A stretch of DNA of 58,601 nt, from positions 1-58,601 of the forward strand of contig CAKPWR010000007.1 in the NCBI GenBank assembly GCA_934196725.1. The letters are read 5' to 3'. The position numbers and the translations under genes are program-made. Each line of letters opens with the position of its first letter. Within the stretch, counting starts at the first letter, position 1. The DNA is from an uncultured Prevotella sp. GTDB taxonomy: Bacteria; Bacteroidota; Bacteroidia; Bacteroidales; Bacteroidaceae. A model generated the notes under the pieces. That model was not told the DNA's origin. It saw only the letters and a list, made by a program, of their open reading frames with translations, and did no database searches. Of this stretch, positions 8,124 to 16,257 are shown one piece after another.

Positions 8124-10661
8124 ATGACTAGAAAAATGTTGATGGCAGCCCTCCTGATGGCTGCATTTGCACAGGGCACTCAGGCACAAGACCTGAGCGG
8201 CCAGCGTTCTGAAAAGCAGGACGTGAACATGATTCCGGGTAAAAAACTGGATCATCACGGACTCATCGTGAGTCCTACACCACATTTTCTGAATGTGGAT
8301 GCTGCTAACCGATTGGATTTGCAGAAAGGCGTCAAGGTAATCGACAAGAAAGGCAAGTTCGCCGACGACGTGAAGTTCCTTACTGCCAACGCTAAAGGTA
8401 TTCGCCTGACCATCGATTTCGGCGAGAAACTGGCTGCCAAGGCTGGCGTTAAACCTGTTTCCGGTGCCTACAGCCTGAAGGCTGATGCCAAGGGAATCCA
8501 GATTGTGGGTTACGATGAGCGTGGTGCCTTCTACGGTCTCCAGACCCTGCGCCAAATCGTAAACAGCGAGATGGCAAAGGGACAGATGCCTTACACTACC
8601 TGCAACGACTATCCTGATCTTCCAAACCGTGGTGTGGTAGAAGGCTTCTATGGCGAACCTTGGTCTCATCAGGTGCGTCTTTCCCTCATCGATTATTACG
8701 GAAAGAACAAGATGAACACCTATCTCTACGGTCCTAAGGATGACCCTTATCACAGCTGTCCTAACTGGCGCTTGCCTTATCCAGAGAAAGAGGCTAAGAA
8801 CATCAGCGAACTGGTGCAGGCTTGCCGCCGCAACCGTGTGGACTTCGTTTGGGCTATCCATCCGGGACAGGACATCAAATGGAACGAGGAAGACTATCAG
8901 AACCTGGTTCACAAACTCGACCTGATGTACGACCTCGGTGTTCGCTCTTTCGCTATCTTCTTTGATGATATTTCGGGCGAGGGTGCCAACCCAGTGAAGC
9001 AGTCGGAACTCCTGAACCGCCTGGCAAAGGAATTTGTGAAGGCTAAGGGTGATGTGACTCCACTCGTGATGTGTCCTACCGATTACACCCGTCTCTGGGC
9101 GAATCCAAAACCAACCGGTTCTCTCGCTATCTTCGGTAATACCCTCGACCCATCCATCAACGTGTTCTGGACAGGTGATGTGGTATGTAGCGACCTGACC
9201 CGCGAGACTCTTGACTGGGTGAATTCCCGCATCAAGCGCCCTGCTTACTACTGGTGGAACTTCCCTGTAACCGACTATGCACGCCATATCATCATGCAGG
9301 GTCCTACCTACGGATTGCAGACCGACCTGACCAACAAGGATCTCTGTGGTTTCGTGAGCAACCCGATGGAGCACGGAGAGGCATCCAAACTGGCTCTCTA
9401 TGGTGTAGCTGACTATAGCTGGAACATCGCCAACTATAACCCTCTGGACAACTGGGAGCGTGGCTTGGTAGATCTCACTCCTGAGGCACATGAGGCTTAT
9501 CGCACCTTTGCCATGCACTCTTGCGATACCGAGACCGGTTATCGCCGTATCGAGTCATGGGAGACCAAGAGCTTCCGCATCGATAACTTCACAGATGCTC
9601 AGTTCAATGCTTTGCAGAATGAGTTTGTCAAGGTGAAGAATGCTCCTGCCCAGATGGAGGCAAACTGCAAGAATACCCTGCTGATGAAGGAACTCCGCCC
9701 TTGGTTGACAGAGTTTGGCAAGTTGGGTGAGCGTGGTTTGAAGACCATGAGCCTCATCAAGGAATACAAGGCAGGCAACGACCAGGCATTCTGGGAGGGC
9801 TACGTGAACAACCGCATGAGCAAGGAAGACGTGGCAGCCTACGAGAAGCATAAGTCTGGAACCATGGTATTGCAGCCATTCTACGAGCAGTCTATGGACG
9901 ATATGGCATCAGGTTTCTTCAAGAAGTTGACCGGCAAGGTTCCTGCTTTCTATAAGGGTATCGGTACTTATGCTACCTTGAGAACCACCCAGAGCAAGGC
10001 TATGTTCGACAACGATTCTACTACCTATTATACATCTGGTAATGGTCAGAATACAGGCGACTGGATTGGTGCCGATCTGGGCTGCGTGCGTCAGGTATCA
10101 GAAGTAAGAATCCTCCAGGGCCGCAACTCTGTGGATGACGTGGATTACTTCGACAACACCGTATTGGAGTATTCTCTGGACAGAAAGGAATGGAAGGCGC
10201 TGACAGGCGAGTTGAAGAAGCAGTATATCATCAACTGGAAGACCGACACCCCTGTTGAGGCTCGTTATATCCGCATCAAGAAGTTGAAGTCAGACAAGCG
10301 CAACTGGGCAGCTGTCCGCACTTTCGAGGTGAATCCAACCACTCCAGAGCGTTTGAGCTTCCCTGTTGAGGCAGGCAATCTGCAGGCAGCGATGTATGGT
10401 TTCGATGAGAACCCTTGCACATCATTCACCAACGAGGGCACCCTTACCATGGGTGTAGAAAAGGATGTAAAGGGTTACACCCTGCTGTTGAAGTTGGCTC
10501 CAGGCAAATCATTGGTATGTCGCCAGCTGAATGCCAAGGGCAAGGTTTTGACAACCACCAACATCGACCAGTCATTCTGCAAGGTAGAATTGGTGAAGAA
10601 GGCTGTCAAGCTTCAGATAGAAGGCTCAGCAGAAATCTTCGAGATTATTCCTGAGAAGTAA
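8124..10661 (+). CDS. GH84 beta-N-acetylglucosaminidase (O-GlcNAcase/hyaluronidase-like)
   Basis: An 845-residue exported enzyme with a signal peptide (about residues 1-21). An N-terminal alpha/beta GH20b-like domain (about 45-155) is followed by the GH84 barrel (about 165-450). This starts RGVVEGFYGEPW and carries the catalytic Asp pair at 281-282 in FAIFFDDISGEG, used in substrate-assisted hydrolysis of terminal GlcNAc. Further conserved segments are PLVMCPTDYTRLW, FWTGDVVCSD and YWWNFPVTDYARH. A helical region follows, then a discoidin/F5-8-type carbohydrate-binding domain (about 610-750: MFDNDSTTYYTSGNGQ, VRILQGRNS, ARYIRIKKL) and a short beta domain. It is likely periplasmic or surface-exposed, acting on mucin or host glycans. 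No Sus genes adjoin it. Confidence 0.92.
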   Translation: MTRKMLMAALLMAAFAQGTQAQDLSGQRSEKQDVNMIPGKKLDHHGLIVSPTPHFLNVDAANRLDLQKGVKVIDKKGKFADDVKFLTANAKGIRLTIDFGEKLAAKAGVKPVSGAYSLKADAKGIQIVGYDERGAFYGLQTLRQIVNSEMAKGQMPYTTCNDYPDLPNRGVVEGFYGEPWSHQVRLSLIDYYGKNKMNTYLYGPKDDPYHSCPNWRLPYPEKEAKNISELVQACRRNRVDFVWAIHPGQDIKWNEEDYQNLVHKLDLMYDLGVRSFAIFFDDISGEGANPVKQSELLNRLAKEFVKAKGDVTPLVMCPTDYTRLWANPKPTGSLAIFGNTLDPSINVFWTGDVVCSDLTRETLDWVNSRIKRPAYYWWNFPVTDYARHIIMQGPTYGLQTDLTNKDLCGFVSNPMEHGEASKLALYGVADYSWNIANYNPLDNWERGLVDLTPEAHEAYRTFAMHSCDTETGYRRIESWETKSFRIDNFTDAQFNALQNEFVKVKNAPAQMEANCKNTLLMKELRPWLTEFGKLGERGLKTMSLIKEYKAGNDQAFWEGYVNNRMSKEDVAAYEKHKSGTMVLQPFYEQSMDDMASGFFKKLTGKVPAFYKGIGTYATLRTTQSKAMFDNDSTTYYTSGNGQNTGDWIGADLGCVRQVSEVRILQGRNSVDDVDYFDNTVLEYSLDRKEWKALTGELKKQYIINWKTDTPVEARYIRIKKLKSDKRNWAAVRTFEVNPTTPERLSFPVEAGNLQAAMYGFDENPCTSFTNEGTLTMGVEKDVKGYTLLLKLAPGKSLVCRQLNAKGKVLTTTNIDQSFCKVELVKKAVKLQIEGSAEIFEIIPEK

Positions 10662-10680
10662 AGGAAAACTATAAACTGTA

Positions 10681-10714
10681 ATCAGCAAGGTCGCCCTGAA
10701 AGGGCAAAAGCTTT
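10681..10714. repeat. Second copy of the repeat flanking GH84
   Basis: ATCAGCAAGG, an extra T, CGCCCTGAAAGGGC and AAAAGCTTT closely match 8041-8073, with one insertion and one substitution. The two copies bracket the GH84 gene in direct orientation. Confidence 0.8.
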
Positions 10715-10822
10715 AAAATAGATGCTTTTGCTTTTTCTGGGCGCTTGTTTTATATGGGATATATATACTTCTAAACAACCGAAATGTAATATTTCGAATA
10801 TCGTAAATCGTTGACTAGTAAT

Positions 10823-10930
10823 ATGTTAGGTCTAGCTGTACGGTGAAACACCGTGTGGCTAGAATAGCTAAACGGGGCAATGGCCTTAACATCGGGAACG
10901 ATGATGATTCAAATCTGATTCTTAGTTAAA
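10823..10930 (+). ncRNA. Possible structured RNA of unknown type
   Basis: There is no open reading frame but strong potential base pairing. A closing helix ATGTTAGG / CCTTAACAT (10823-10830 with 10884-10892) encloses a 15-bp hairpin at 10831-10863 (TCTAGC-TGT-ACGGTG, loop AAA, CACCGT-GTG-GCTAGA). A second hairpin CATCG-GGAA-CGATG (10890-10903) shares three bases with the closing helix, so the two compete. It ends about 25 nt before the tRNA-Ser promoter. The strand is a guess and no named RNA family is recognised. The gap 10662-11110 otherwise holds a repeat, a promoter and the tRNA. Confidence 0.35.
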
Positions 10931-10954
10931 GAAATATAAAAAGAAAGCGAATAT

Positions 10955-10985
10955 GTGGTGGTTCGGATAAAAATTAATATTTTTG
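10955..10985 (+). promoter_or_regulatory. Promoter of tRNA-Ser
   Basis: TATTTTTG (10978-10985) with GTG 20 nt upstream in TGTGGTGGTTCGG. The promoter at 58531-58561 shares the GGTGGTTTCGG-like -33 region and TTTTGCA after the -7 element. Confidence 0.6.
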
Positions 10986-10998
10986 CATTCCGAATAAA

Positions 10999-11086
10999 GG
11001 AAAGGTGCTCGAGTGGCTGAAGAGGCACGCCTGGAAAGCGTGTATTCCCCTAAAGGGAATCGGGGGTTCGAATCCCCCTCTTTCCG
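10999..11086 (+). tRNA. tRNA-Ser (anticodon GGA)
   Basis: An 88-nt tRNA with acceptor stem GGAAAGG/TCTTTCC and discriminator G. The anticodon stem is CACGC/GCGTG with loop CTGGAAA (anticodon GGA at 11033-11035). It has the long class II variable arm (ATTCCC-CTAAA-GGGAAT) expected for serine, and a T arm GGGGG-TTCGAAT-CCCCC. CCA is not encoded. It reads UCC and UCU codons. Confidence 0.96.
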
Positions 11087-11110
11087 CTTTATATATATAA
11101 TAAGGTATAT

Positions 11111-11830
11111 ATGATTATGAAGAAAAATACATCTATTGCGCGTTTCGCAATATTAGTTTTCACAGCAATGTGTTCTCTGCCTATGATGGCACAGGAGGAG
11201 AACATGGGATTTCATCAAGCTCTTAAAACGAAATTCATAGAGGGTAACGCTGGCTTTATGTCGCTCGTTGCCATCGCACTCATCGTGGGATTGGCTTTCT
11301 GTATCGAGCGAATCATCTATCTCAGTCTTTCTGAAATCAATGCCAAGAAGTTGATGCTGGACATCGACCAGAAGGTGGCAGCAGGTGATGTGGAAGGGGC
11401 TAAGGACCTCTGTCGCAATACGCGTGGACCGGTGGCTTCTATCTGCTATCAGGGATTGATGCATATTGATGAGAAACTGGATGATATTGAGCGCTCTGTG
11501 AGCGGTTATGGCACGGTGCAGGCGGCTAATCTCGAGAAAGGCTGCTCCTGGATCAAGCTCTTCATAGCCATGGCTCCATCTCTCGGATTCCTGGGAACGG
11601 TGATTGGTATGGTGATGGCGTTCGACCAGATTCAGCAGGCGGGTGATATCAGTCCTACAATCGTGGCATCTGGTATGAAGGTGGCGCTGATTACTACTAT
11701 CTTTGGTATCATCGTTGCCCTGATACTCATGGTATTCTATAATTATATCCTTTCGAAGGTGGAGCATCTGACAAGCCAGATGGAGGAATCCGCTGTGACT
11801 TTAATGGATATTATTGCCAAGAATAAATAA
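11111..11830 (+). CDS. exbB: ExbB/TolQ/MotA family proton channel protein
   Basis: A 239-residue inner-membrane protein of the ExbB family: an N-terminal hydrophobic segment (about 9-28), a first core membrane helix (about 46-68, LVAIALIVGLAFCIERIIYL), a cytoplasmic domain, and two C-terminal helices. The helix pair is marked by IAMAPSLGFLGTVIGMVMAF and TTIFGIIVALILMVFYNY, the MotA_ExbB signature. The complex harvests proton-motive force for TonB-dependent transport. ATG 11111 has AAGG 6-7 nt upstream; an in-frame ATG at 11117 is possible. It is the first gene of a four-gene operon with a small membrane protein and two ExbD proteins. Confidence 0.9.
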   Translation: MIMKKNTSIARFAILVFTAMCSLPMMAQEENMGFHQALKTKFIEGNAGFMSLVAIALIVGLAFCIERIIYLSLSEINAKKLMLDIDQKVAAGDVEGAKDLCRNTRGPVASICYQGLMHIDEKLDDIERSVSGYGTVQAANLEKGCSWIKLFIAMAPSLGFLGTVIGMVMAFDQIQQAGDISPTIVASGMKVALITTIFGIIVALILMVFYNYILSKVEHLTSQMEESAVTLMDIIAKNK

Positions 11831-11842
11831 ACGAAGAGAGAA

Positions 11843-12364
11843 ATGTTCAAAGTTCATAGTTCAAAGTTTAATGTTCCTAGTAACAAGTCTGCAGAGAATA
11901 TCTCTCAGCGCATTTTCTATCTCTTGATAGGTTTGGCTGTGCTGGTATTCGGATTGTTCTTCCTGGTGGGCTATGATATGCCTTTTGATGAGAATCCAGA
12001 CTTCAATGCGCCTCTGTTTACGGATGTGCTCATCGTCCTGATGTGGTTATTCCTCATTGGGGGAGTGGGCTTAGCCATCTATTCGATGATCAAGGGTTAT
12101 CGCACGATGAAGTCGGAGGCTGTGGTGAATGGAGTGCCCGTACGTCGCATCTTCCGCATCACGTGGCTTTCTCTGTTGGCTGTTCTTGTTGTTACCTTCC
12201 TGTTGGGAGGTTCCGACCCGATGCTCATCAATGGTGAGAACTATGCCGATTGGCTTTGGCTCAAACTCTCTGATATGTTTGTCGTCACATCGCTCCTGAT
12301 GCTGATGGCAGGCATCGGTGCCGTCTGCTTTGGCGGAACCCGATATATCAGAAAGAAGAAGTAA
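11843..12364 (+). CDS. Membrane protein of the Exb operon, function unknown
   Basis: A 173-residue protein with four predicted membrane segments (about residues 24-44, 59-82, 108-126, 143-162) and a short basic tail IRKKK. I recognise no domain. It lies between exbB and exbD, 12 bp after exbB, so it is probably an accessory part of that energy-transduction complex; this rests on position only. Its first residues, MFKVHSSKFNV, are encoded by a GTTCAAAGTTCA repeat like those at other gene junctions, and there is no later methionine before the first membrane helix. Confidence 0.75.
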   Translation: MFKVHSSKFNVPSNKSAENISQRIFYLLIGLAVLVFGLFFLVGYDMPFDENPDFNAPLFTDVLIVLMWLFLIGGVGLAIYSMIKGYRTMKSEAVVNGVPVRRIFRITWLSLLAVLVVTFLLGGSDPMLINGENYADWLWLKLSDMFVVTSLLMLMAGIGAVCFGGTRYIRKKK

Positions 12365-12411
12365 TTGACTATAATATTTAAAGATATAGGTTCTATAAGA
12401 TAAAAAGCAAA

Positions 12412-13011
12412 ATGCTGATAAGAAGGAAAAGTCATGAAACCCCGGGATTGAATACCACTTCCACAGCCGACATCTCGTTTATGCTGCTGATATTCTTCCT
12501 TGTCACCACATCGATGGATGTGGATAAGGGATTATTGCGCCAACTTCCTTCGCCGGAACCTCAGAAGAAGGAACGACAGGAGTCGGTGGTAGACAAGAAT
12601 AACCTGATGGCTATTCATCTGACTGCGGGCGATACCTTGCTGGTAAACGACAAGCCGATGAAGGTAGCTCAAATCAAGGACGAAACCATCCGCTTTGTTC
12701 ATCGTCTAGGGAAGAAGCATCTCATCTCTATAGAGAGCGACCGTGCTGCTGATTATAATCTCTATTTCCAGATGCAAAACCAGCTGATGGAGGCTTATAA
12801 CCAACTTCGCAATGAAGCGGCTCAGAAGAAATATCATAGGAATTATACTCTGCTGACTAATGAACAGAAGGAGGAAATCCGTAAAATCACTCCTCAGCGT
12901 ATCACGGAGTCGTATGCCAACGCCATGACTCATGAGGATAAGAGCATTGATGCCCATGCAGAGGAGCAGGAGGAGAAAGGAGAACAGCAGGAGAAAGGAG
13001 GTAAGTCATGA
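12412..13011 (+). CDS. exbD: ExbD/TolR family biopolymer transport protein (first copy)
   Basis: A 199-residue protein with the ExbD layout: a short cytoplasmic N-terminus (MLIRRKSHETPGLNTTSTAD), one membrane helix carrying the conserved Asp at residue 20 (TADISFMLLIFFLVTTSMD), and a periplasmic domain. The periplasmic part is longer than usual, ending in a charged Glu/Gln-rich tail (EEQEEKGEQQEKGG). Its stop overlaps the start of the second exbD gene by 4 bp (ATGA), which indicates translational coupling. Confidence 0.88.
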   Translation: MLIRRKSHETPGLNTTSTADISFMLLIFFLVTTSMDVDKGLLRQLPSPEPQKKERQESVVDKNNLMAIHLTAGDTLLVNDKPMKVAQIKDETIRFVHRLGKKHLISIESDRAADYNLYFQMQNQLMEAYNQLRNEAAQKKYHRNYTLLTNEQKEEIRKITPQRITESYANAMTHEDKSIDAHAEEQEEKGEQQEKGGKS

Positions 13012-13472
13012 TTCGTTTCAGAAAAAAATCGCATGATGTGCCTGAACTGAATACATCGTCTCTGCCAGATCTGATATTCTCGGTACTCTTCTTCTTCATG
13101 ATTGTTACTCACATGCGACAGGTGACATTGAAGGTGGAATGCAGGGTGCCACAGGGCAAGAATCTGACCCGATTGACCAAGAAGTCGGCAGTAAGCCATA
13201 TCTATATCGGCAAACCAACCAAGGATTTGCAGGGCAAATATGGCAAGGAAACGCAGATTCAGCTGAATGACAAGCTGGCAACAGCTCCAGAGGTGATGGA
13301 TTATATGGCAGCAGAGAAGAAGCGCATGTCCGCAGAAGACCAGCGATTGATGACTGTTTCCATCAAGGCAGATAAGGATACGAAGATGGGTGTTATCACA
13401 GATGTGAAGCAGGCTTTAAGGCAGGCAAAAGCCATCAAAATCAGCTATTCTGCAGTAGAAAAAGGGCAATAA
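13008..13472 (+). CDS. exbD: ExbD/TolR family biopolymer transport protein (second copy)
   Basis: A 154-residue ExbD-like protein: N-terminus MIRFRKKSHDVPELNTSSLPD, one membrane helix with conserved Asp in LPDLIFSVLFFFMIV, then a periplasmic domain. It is distinct from the first copy in its periplasmic part but shares the RKKSH(D/E)xPxLNT opening, so the pair probably arose by an old duplication. It overlaps the upstream exbD by 4 bp. Two ExbD proteins with one ExbB is a common arrangement in Bacteroidota and suggests a mixed dimer in the ExbB pore. Confidence 0.88.
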   Translation: MIRFRKKSHDVPELNTSSLPDLIFSVLFFFMIVTHMRQVTLKVECRVPQGKNLTRLTKKSAVSHIYIGKPTKDLQGKYGKETQIQLNDKLATAPEVMDYMAAEKKRMSAEDQRLMTVSIKADKDTKMGVITDVKQALRQAKAIKISYSAVEKGQ

Positions 13473-13525
13473 TGTGGCCTAAAAGGAAAAATAATATTAA
13501 ATTATTATTTTTTTATTCAGAAAAG

Positions 13526-13556
13526 TTGCTGTTATTAAATTTTTGTGCTATCTTTG
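13526..13556 (+). promoter_or_regulatory. Promoter of the Lrp/AsnC gene
   Basis: TTG (13526-13528), 20 nt, TATCTTTG (13549-13556): a full consensus match. It lies inside the long upstream reading frame, so translation starts at ATG 13577, not at 13472. Confidence 0.8.
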
Positions 13557-13576
13557 CAAGCAAATTAACAGAAGAT

Positions 13577-14086
13577 ATGGCAAAACAAATATTAGATTCA
13601 TTAGACAGGCAGATTTTGAAGTTGATTTCTCAAGATGCCCGTATTCCATTTTTGGAAGTAGCACGCGCTTGCAATGTGAGCGGTGCAGCTATTCATCAGC
13701 GTGTAGCTAAACTATCAAACCTAGGCATTATCAAGGGTTCGCAGTTTATTATAGATCCTGAAAAGATTGGTTATGAAACCTGTGCTTATATGGGACTGTA
13801 CTTGAAGGAACCTGAGAAATTCGACCAAGTAGTAGAAGAACTCAAGAAGATTCCTGAGGTGGTAGAATGTCATTATACGACGGGTGGCTTTGATATGTTC
13901 ATCAAGATCTACGCCATCAACAACCACCATCTCCTGGAAATCATTCATGATAAGTTGCAGCCTCTGGGTCTGTCTCGCAGCGAGACAATCATCTCTTTCA
14001 ATGCAGCTATCAACCGTCAGCTTTCTATGGCTGATATCCAGAGATTTGATGATCCTGTGGAGGAAGAAGCAACAGAAGAAGAATAG
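13577..14086 (+). CDS. Lrp/AsnC family transcriptional regulator
   Basis: A 169-residue regulator starting MAKQILDSLDRQILKLI. It has an N-terminal winged helix-turn-helix (about residues 8-58, including FLEVARACNVSGAAIHQRVAK) and a C-terminal RAM ligand-binding/oligomerisation domain (about 70-145, with VVECHYTTGGFDMFIKIYA). It usually responds to an amino acid; the ligand here is unknown. The acidic tail (EEEATEEE) is unusual but short. The start follows a consensus promoter by 21 nt. It converges with folA, the two stop codons being 3 bp apart, and no separate terminator is seen between them. Confidence 0.9.
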   Translation: MAKQILDSLDRQILKLISQDARIPFLEVARACNVSGAAIHQRVAKLSNLGIIKGSQFIIDPEKIGYETCAYMGLYLKEPEKFDQVVEELKKIPEVVECHYTTGGFDMFIKIYAINNHHLLEIIHDKLQPLGLSRSETIISFNAAINRQLSMADIQRFDDPVEEEATEEE

Positions 14087-14089
14087 TTT

Positions 14090-14614
14090 TTATTGCTTTC
14101 TATAGAGTGTGAGGAATGTGAGCGATAAGTCGTTTTCATTCCTCATTTCCTTTTCTGTTACTTCCCATTCTTCCGGGGTGATGGCAGGAAAGAAGGTATC
14201 GGCATTTTCTGGTTCCTGATCTACTATGGTGAGATAGAGCTTGTCGGCAAGCGGAAGGGCTTGGGAATAAATACTTTCGCCACCAATGATAAAGCATTCT
14301 TTGTCTATGTTGGTATGATCAGTTCCTGCTTCATCTCTTCCTGTTTCATTTGTGACAGCAGCCAGCGCTTCCTCCAAAGAAGCGTAAACCTCGCAGTCAG
14401 GCAGTTCTTTCCGGCTCTTGGAAACTACGATGTTACGGCGGTGGGGGAGTGCACCGTTGGGAAGTGATTCATAGGTCTTTCTGCCCATGATAATGACATG
14501 CCCGGTAGTTAACTCGCGAAAGCGGGTCATATCGGATTTTATATGATAGAGCAACCGGTTCTGATAGCCGATTGCTCTACTTTCTTTGGATATGCAGGCG
14601 ATGATGCTGAGCAT
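14090..14614 (-). CDS. folA: Dihydrofolate reductase
   Basis: Reduces dihydrofolate to tetrahydrofolate with NADPH. The 174 residues show the expected pattern: MLSIIACISKESRAIGYQNRLLYHIKSDM at the N-terminus (Met20-loop region with the substrate-binding acidic residue), then VIIMGRKTYESLP and RRNIVVSK for cofactor binding, and CFIIGGESIYSQALPLADKLYLT. It lies 24 bp downstream of the rRNA methyltransferase gene on the same strand and is probably its second operon gene. Confidence 0.94.
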   Translation of the reverse strand: MLSIIACISKESRAIGYQNRLLYHIKSDMTRFRELTTGHVIIMGRKTYESLPNGALPHRRNIVVSKSRKELPDCEVYASLEEALAAVTNETGRDEAGTDHTNIDKECFIIGGESIYSQALPLADKLYLTIVDQEPENADTFFPAITPEEWEVTEKEMRNENDLSLTFLTLYRKQ

Positions 14615-14638
14615 TTTTTAATGTATAATGTATAATTA

Positions 14639-16120
14639 TTAATTGTTAATTATTAATTGTTCTTCCGGCACATGGCTGCTCTTGATCTTCCACTCTTGTG
14701 GATAGAGGTTGTTGGCACGGTTGCCGATGTTCTTCTCCCAGCCCAGAGGCATTTGGCGGTAAGTAACCAGCACATAGCCCTTAGGGGTTTCTGCAGGAAG
14801 ATTGACAGCCTCCTTGCGCAGGTAGCGGATAGCATCCTCGTAAGAGAGTTCTACTTGTGGAAAGGCCTCTTTATTGAGCATCACGGATAGGGCGAGACTC
14901 TGGTCGGGAATGATGTCTTTTCCCTTGCTCGTTCCCAGTTTGATGCCGGCATGTATCACCTTCAGATTCTTGGTAGCATCCTCGTAGATGGCTTTCCAAC
15001 GGTTAGGAATGGCATAGAAGTTATCCTCTTCGGCTATCGTTTCATAGTCGGATGACTTCAACCAGTCTGTTGGAATCTGCAGGCTCTTCCCCTTGTTTCC
15101 TCTGTTCTTTCCTTTATCCTTGTTCTTGTCTTTCTTCTTCTTTTTGTCTTCCTTCTCCATTTCTGGTTCTCCCTCTTTTCTGAGTACAGCGAGGAAGATG
15201 CCTTCTCCACGACTCTTGCCTGGGAGGAAGCGATAGACAGGGATATCTGTGCCGATGAGATTACCGGTGATGTTCCAGTTTTCTTCAATGCCGTTTAAGG
15301 CAAAAGGTTCTGCACCCAGTTCCTCACAGATCCATGCGATGTTCTCTTCGTCTTCGTGGGCATTGAAGGTACAGGTGGAGTAGATGAGGATGCCGCCCGG
15401 TTTCAGGCAGTTCCAGATATCGCTTACGATTTCACGTTGCAGATGCCAGCAGTTGTCCACATTCTGCAGACTCCATTCTTCAATGGCTCCATCGTCCTTA
15501 CGGAACATGCCTTCGCCCGAGCAAGGCACATCGGTGAGAATGATGTCAAACTTGAGCTTCGACTTCTTGTAATCACGTGGATAGTTGTTGGTGACAATCA
15601 TGTCGGGATGCCCGAATTTCTGAATGTTCTCGGCAAGAATCTGAGAGCGGGTGCGCATCGGTTCGTTGCTGAAGAGCAGACTTCCCTCGGGCAGCGCTGC
15701 ACGAAGAGCTGTTGACTTTCCACCCGGGGCAGCACAGAGATCGAGCATCATTACGGGTTCGTGAACAAGCTGTCGAATCACCAGATCCACAAACATGGAA
15801 GAAGCCTCCTGCACATAATACTTCCCGGCATGGAGCCAAGGGTCGAAGGTGAAGTTGGGACGGGTGGAGAGATAGCGACCGGTAGAAGGACACCATGGAA
15901 TCGGTTCGCCCTTCACTTGCTGTTCGCCCTCTACGTTCTGTTCTCCATCTTCAGGAGAATTCTCCATCCTTACATCTTCTCCCTCCTTGCACTTGAAAGG
16001 ATTGAGACGGATGCTGATAGGGGCTTCCTGCTCGGTGATGCCCTGTTTCAGCTGCTGGAACAATTCATCGCCCATCAACTCTTGTGTATATTTGATGAAA
16101 TCTTCTGGTAATGTCTTCAT
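14639..16120 (-). CDS. RsmF/NOL1-type rRNA (cytosine-C5) methyltransferase
   Basis: SAM-dependent RNA m5C methyltransferase of the NOL1/NOP2/Sun group. The SAM motif CAAPGGKST is at 129-137, the motif IV cysteine C200 is in DVPCSGEGMF and the catalytic motif VI cysteine C250 is in STCTF. A C-terminal PUA-like/RsmF extension (about 350-490) supports RsmF, which methylates 16S rRNA in E. coli. Two low-complexity inserts stand out: an E/Q-rich stretch at about 45-73 and a very K-rich one at about 318-346. The last residues, QLIINN, come from an AT-rich junction repeat (14638-14656). Transcription likely starts from 16149-16179. Confidence 0.88.
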   Translation of the reverse strand: MKTLPEDFIKYTQELMGDELFQQLKQGITEQEAPISIRLNPFKCKEGEDVRMENSPEDGEQNVEGEQQVKGEPIPWCPSTGRYLSTRPNFTFDPWLHAGKYYVQEASSMFVDLVIRQLVHEPVMMLDLCAAPGGKSTALRAALPEGSLLFSNEPMRTRSQILAENIQKFGHPDMIVTNNYPRDYKKSKLKFDIILTDVPCSGEGMFRKDDGAIEEWSLQNVDNCWHLQREIVSDIWNCLKPGGILIYSTCTFNAHEDEENIAWICEELGAEPFALNGIEENWNITGNLIGTDIPVYRFLPGKSRGEGIFLAVLRKEGEPEMEKEDKKKKKDKNKDKGKNRGNKGKSLQIPTDWLKSSDYETIAEEDNFYAIPNRWKAIYEDATKNLKVIHAGIKLGTSKGKDIIPDQSLALSVMLNKEAFPQVELSYEDAIRYLRKEAVNLPAETPKGYVLVTYRQMPLGWEKNIGNRANNLYPQEWKIKSSHVPEEQLIINN

Positions 16121-16145
16121 TTTATGTGTATATTCTTTAATTTGT

Positions 16146-16179
16146 TTGCAAAAATAAGAAATTTTTCGTTTCTTTGCAA
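16146..16179. promoter_or_regulatory. Overlapping divergent promoters
   Basis: Plus: TTG (16146-16148), 20 nt, TTTCTTTG (16169-16176). Minus: TTG (complement of 16177-16179), 20 nt, TATTTTTG (complement of 16149-16156). Each -33 element abuts the other's -7 element, so the two polymerase sites occupy the same DNA. Confidence 0.6.
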
Positions 16180-16257
16180 CTAAAATGGCAACGGATGCGT
16201 CTAAGAAGCAGAAAATTTAATAAATAACAAGGTAAAACAATAAAAATATTGATAGAT

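Noticed and set aside
8115..9518. A 467-codon minus-strand frame opposite GH84
   Set aside because: It is antisense to the catalytic domain, whose conserved motifs are plain on the plus strand; it has no family resemblance.
13472..13576. Extended N-terminus of the Lrp/AsnC protein from 13472
   Set aside because: A consensus promoter lies inside it and the Lrp fold begins at MAKQILDSLDRQIL, encoded from 13577.
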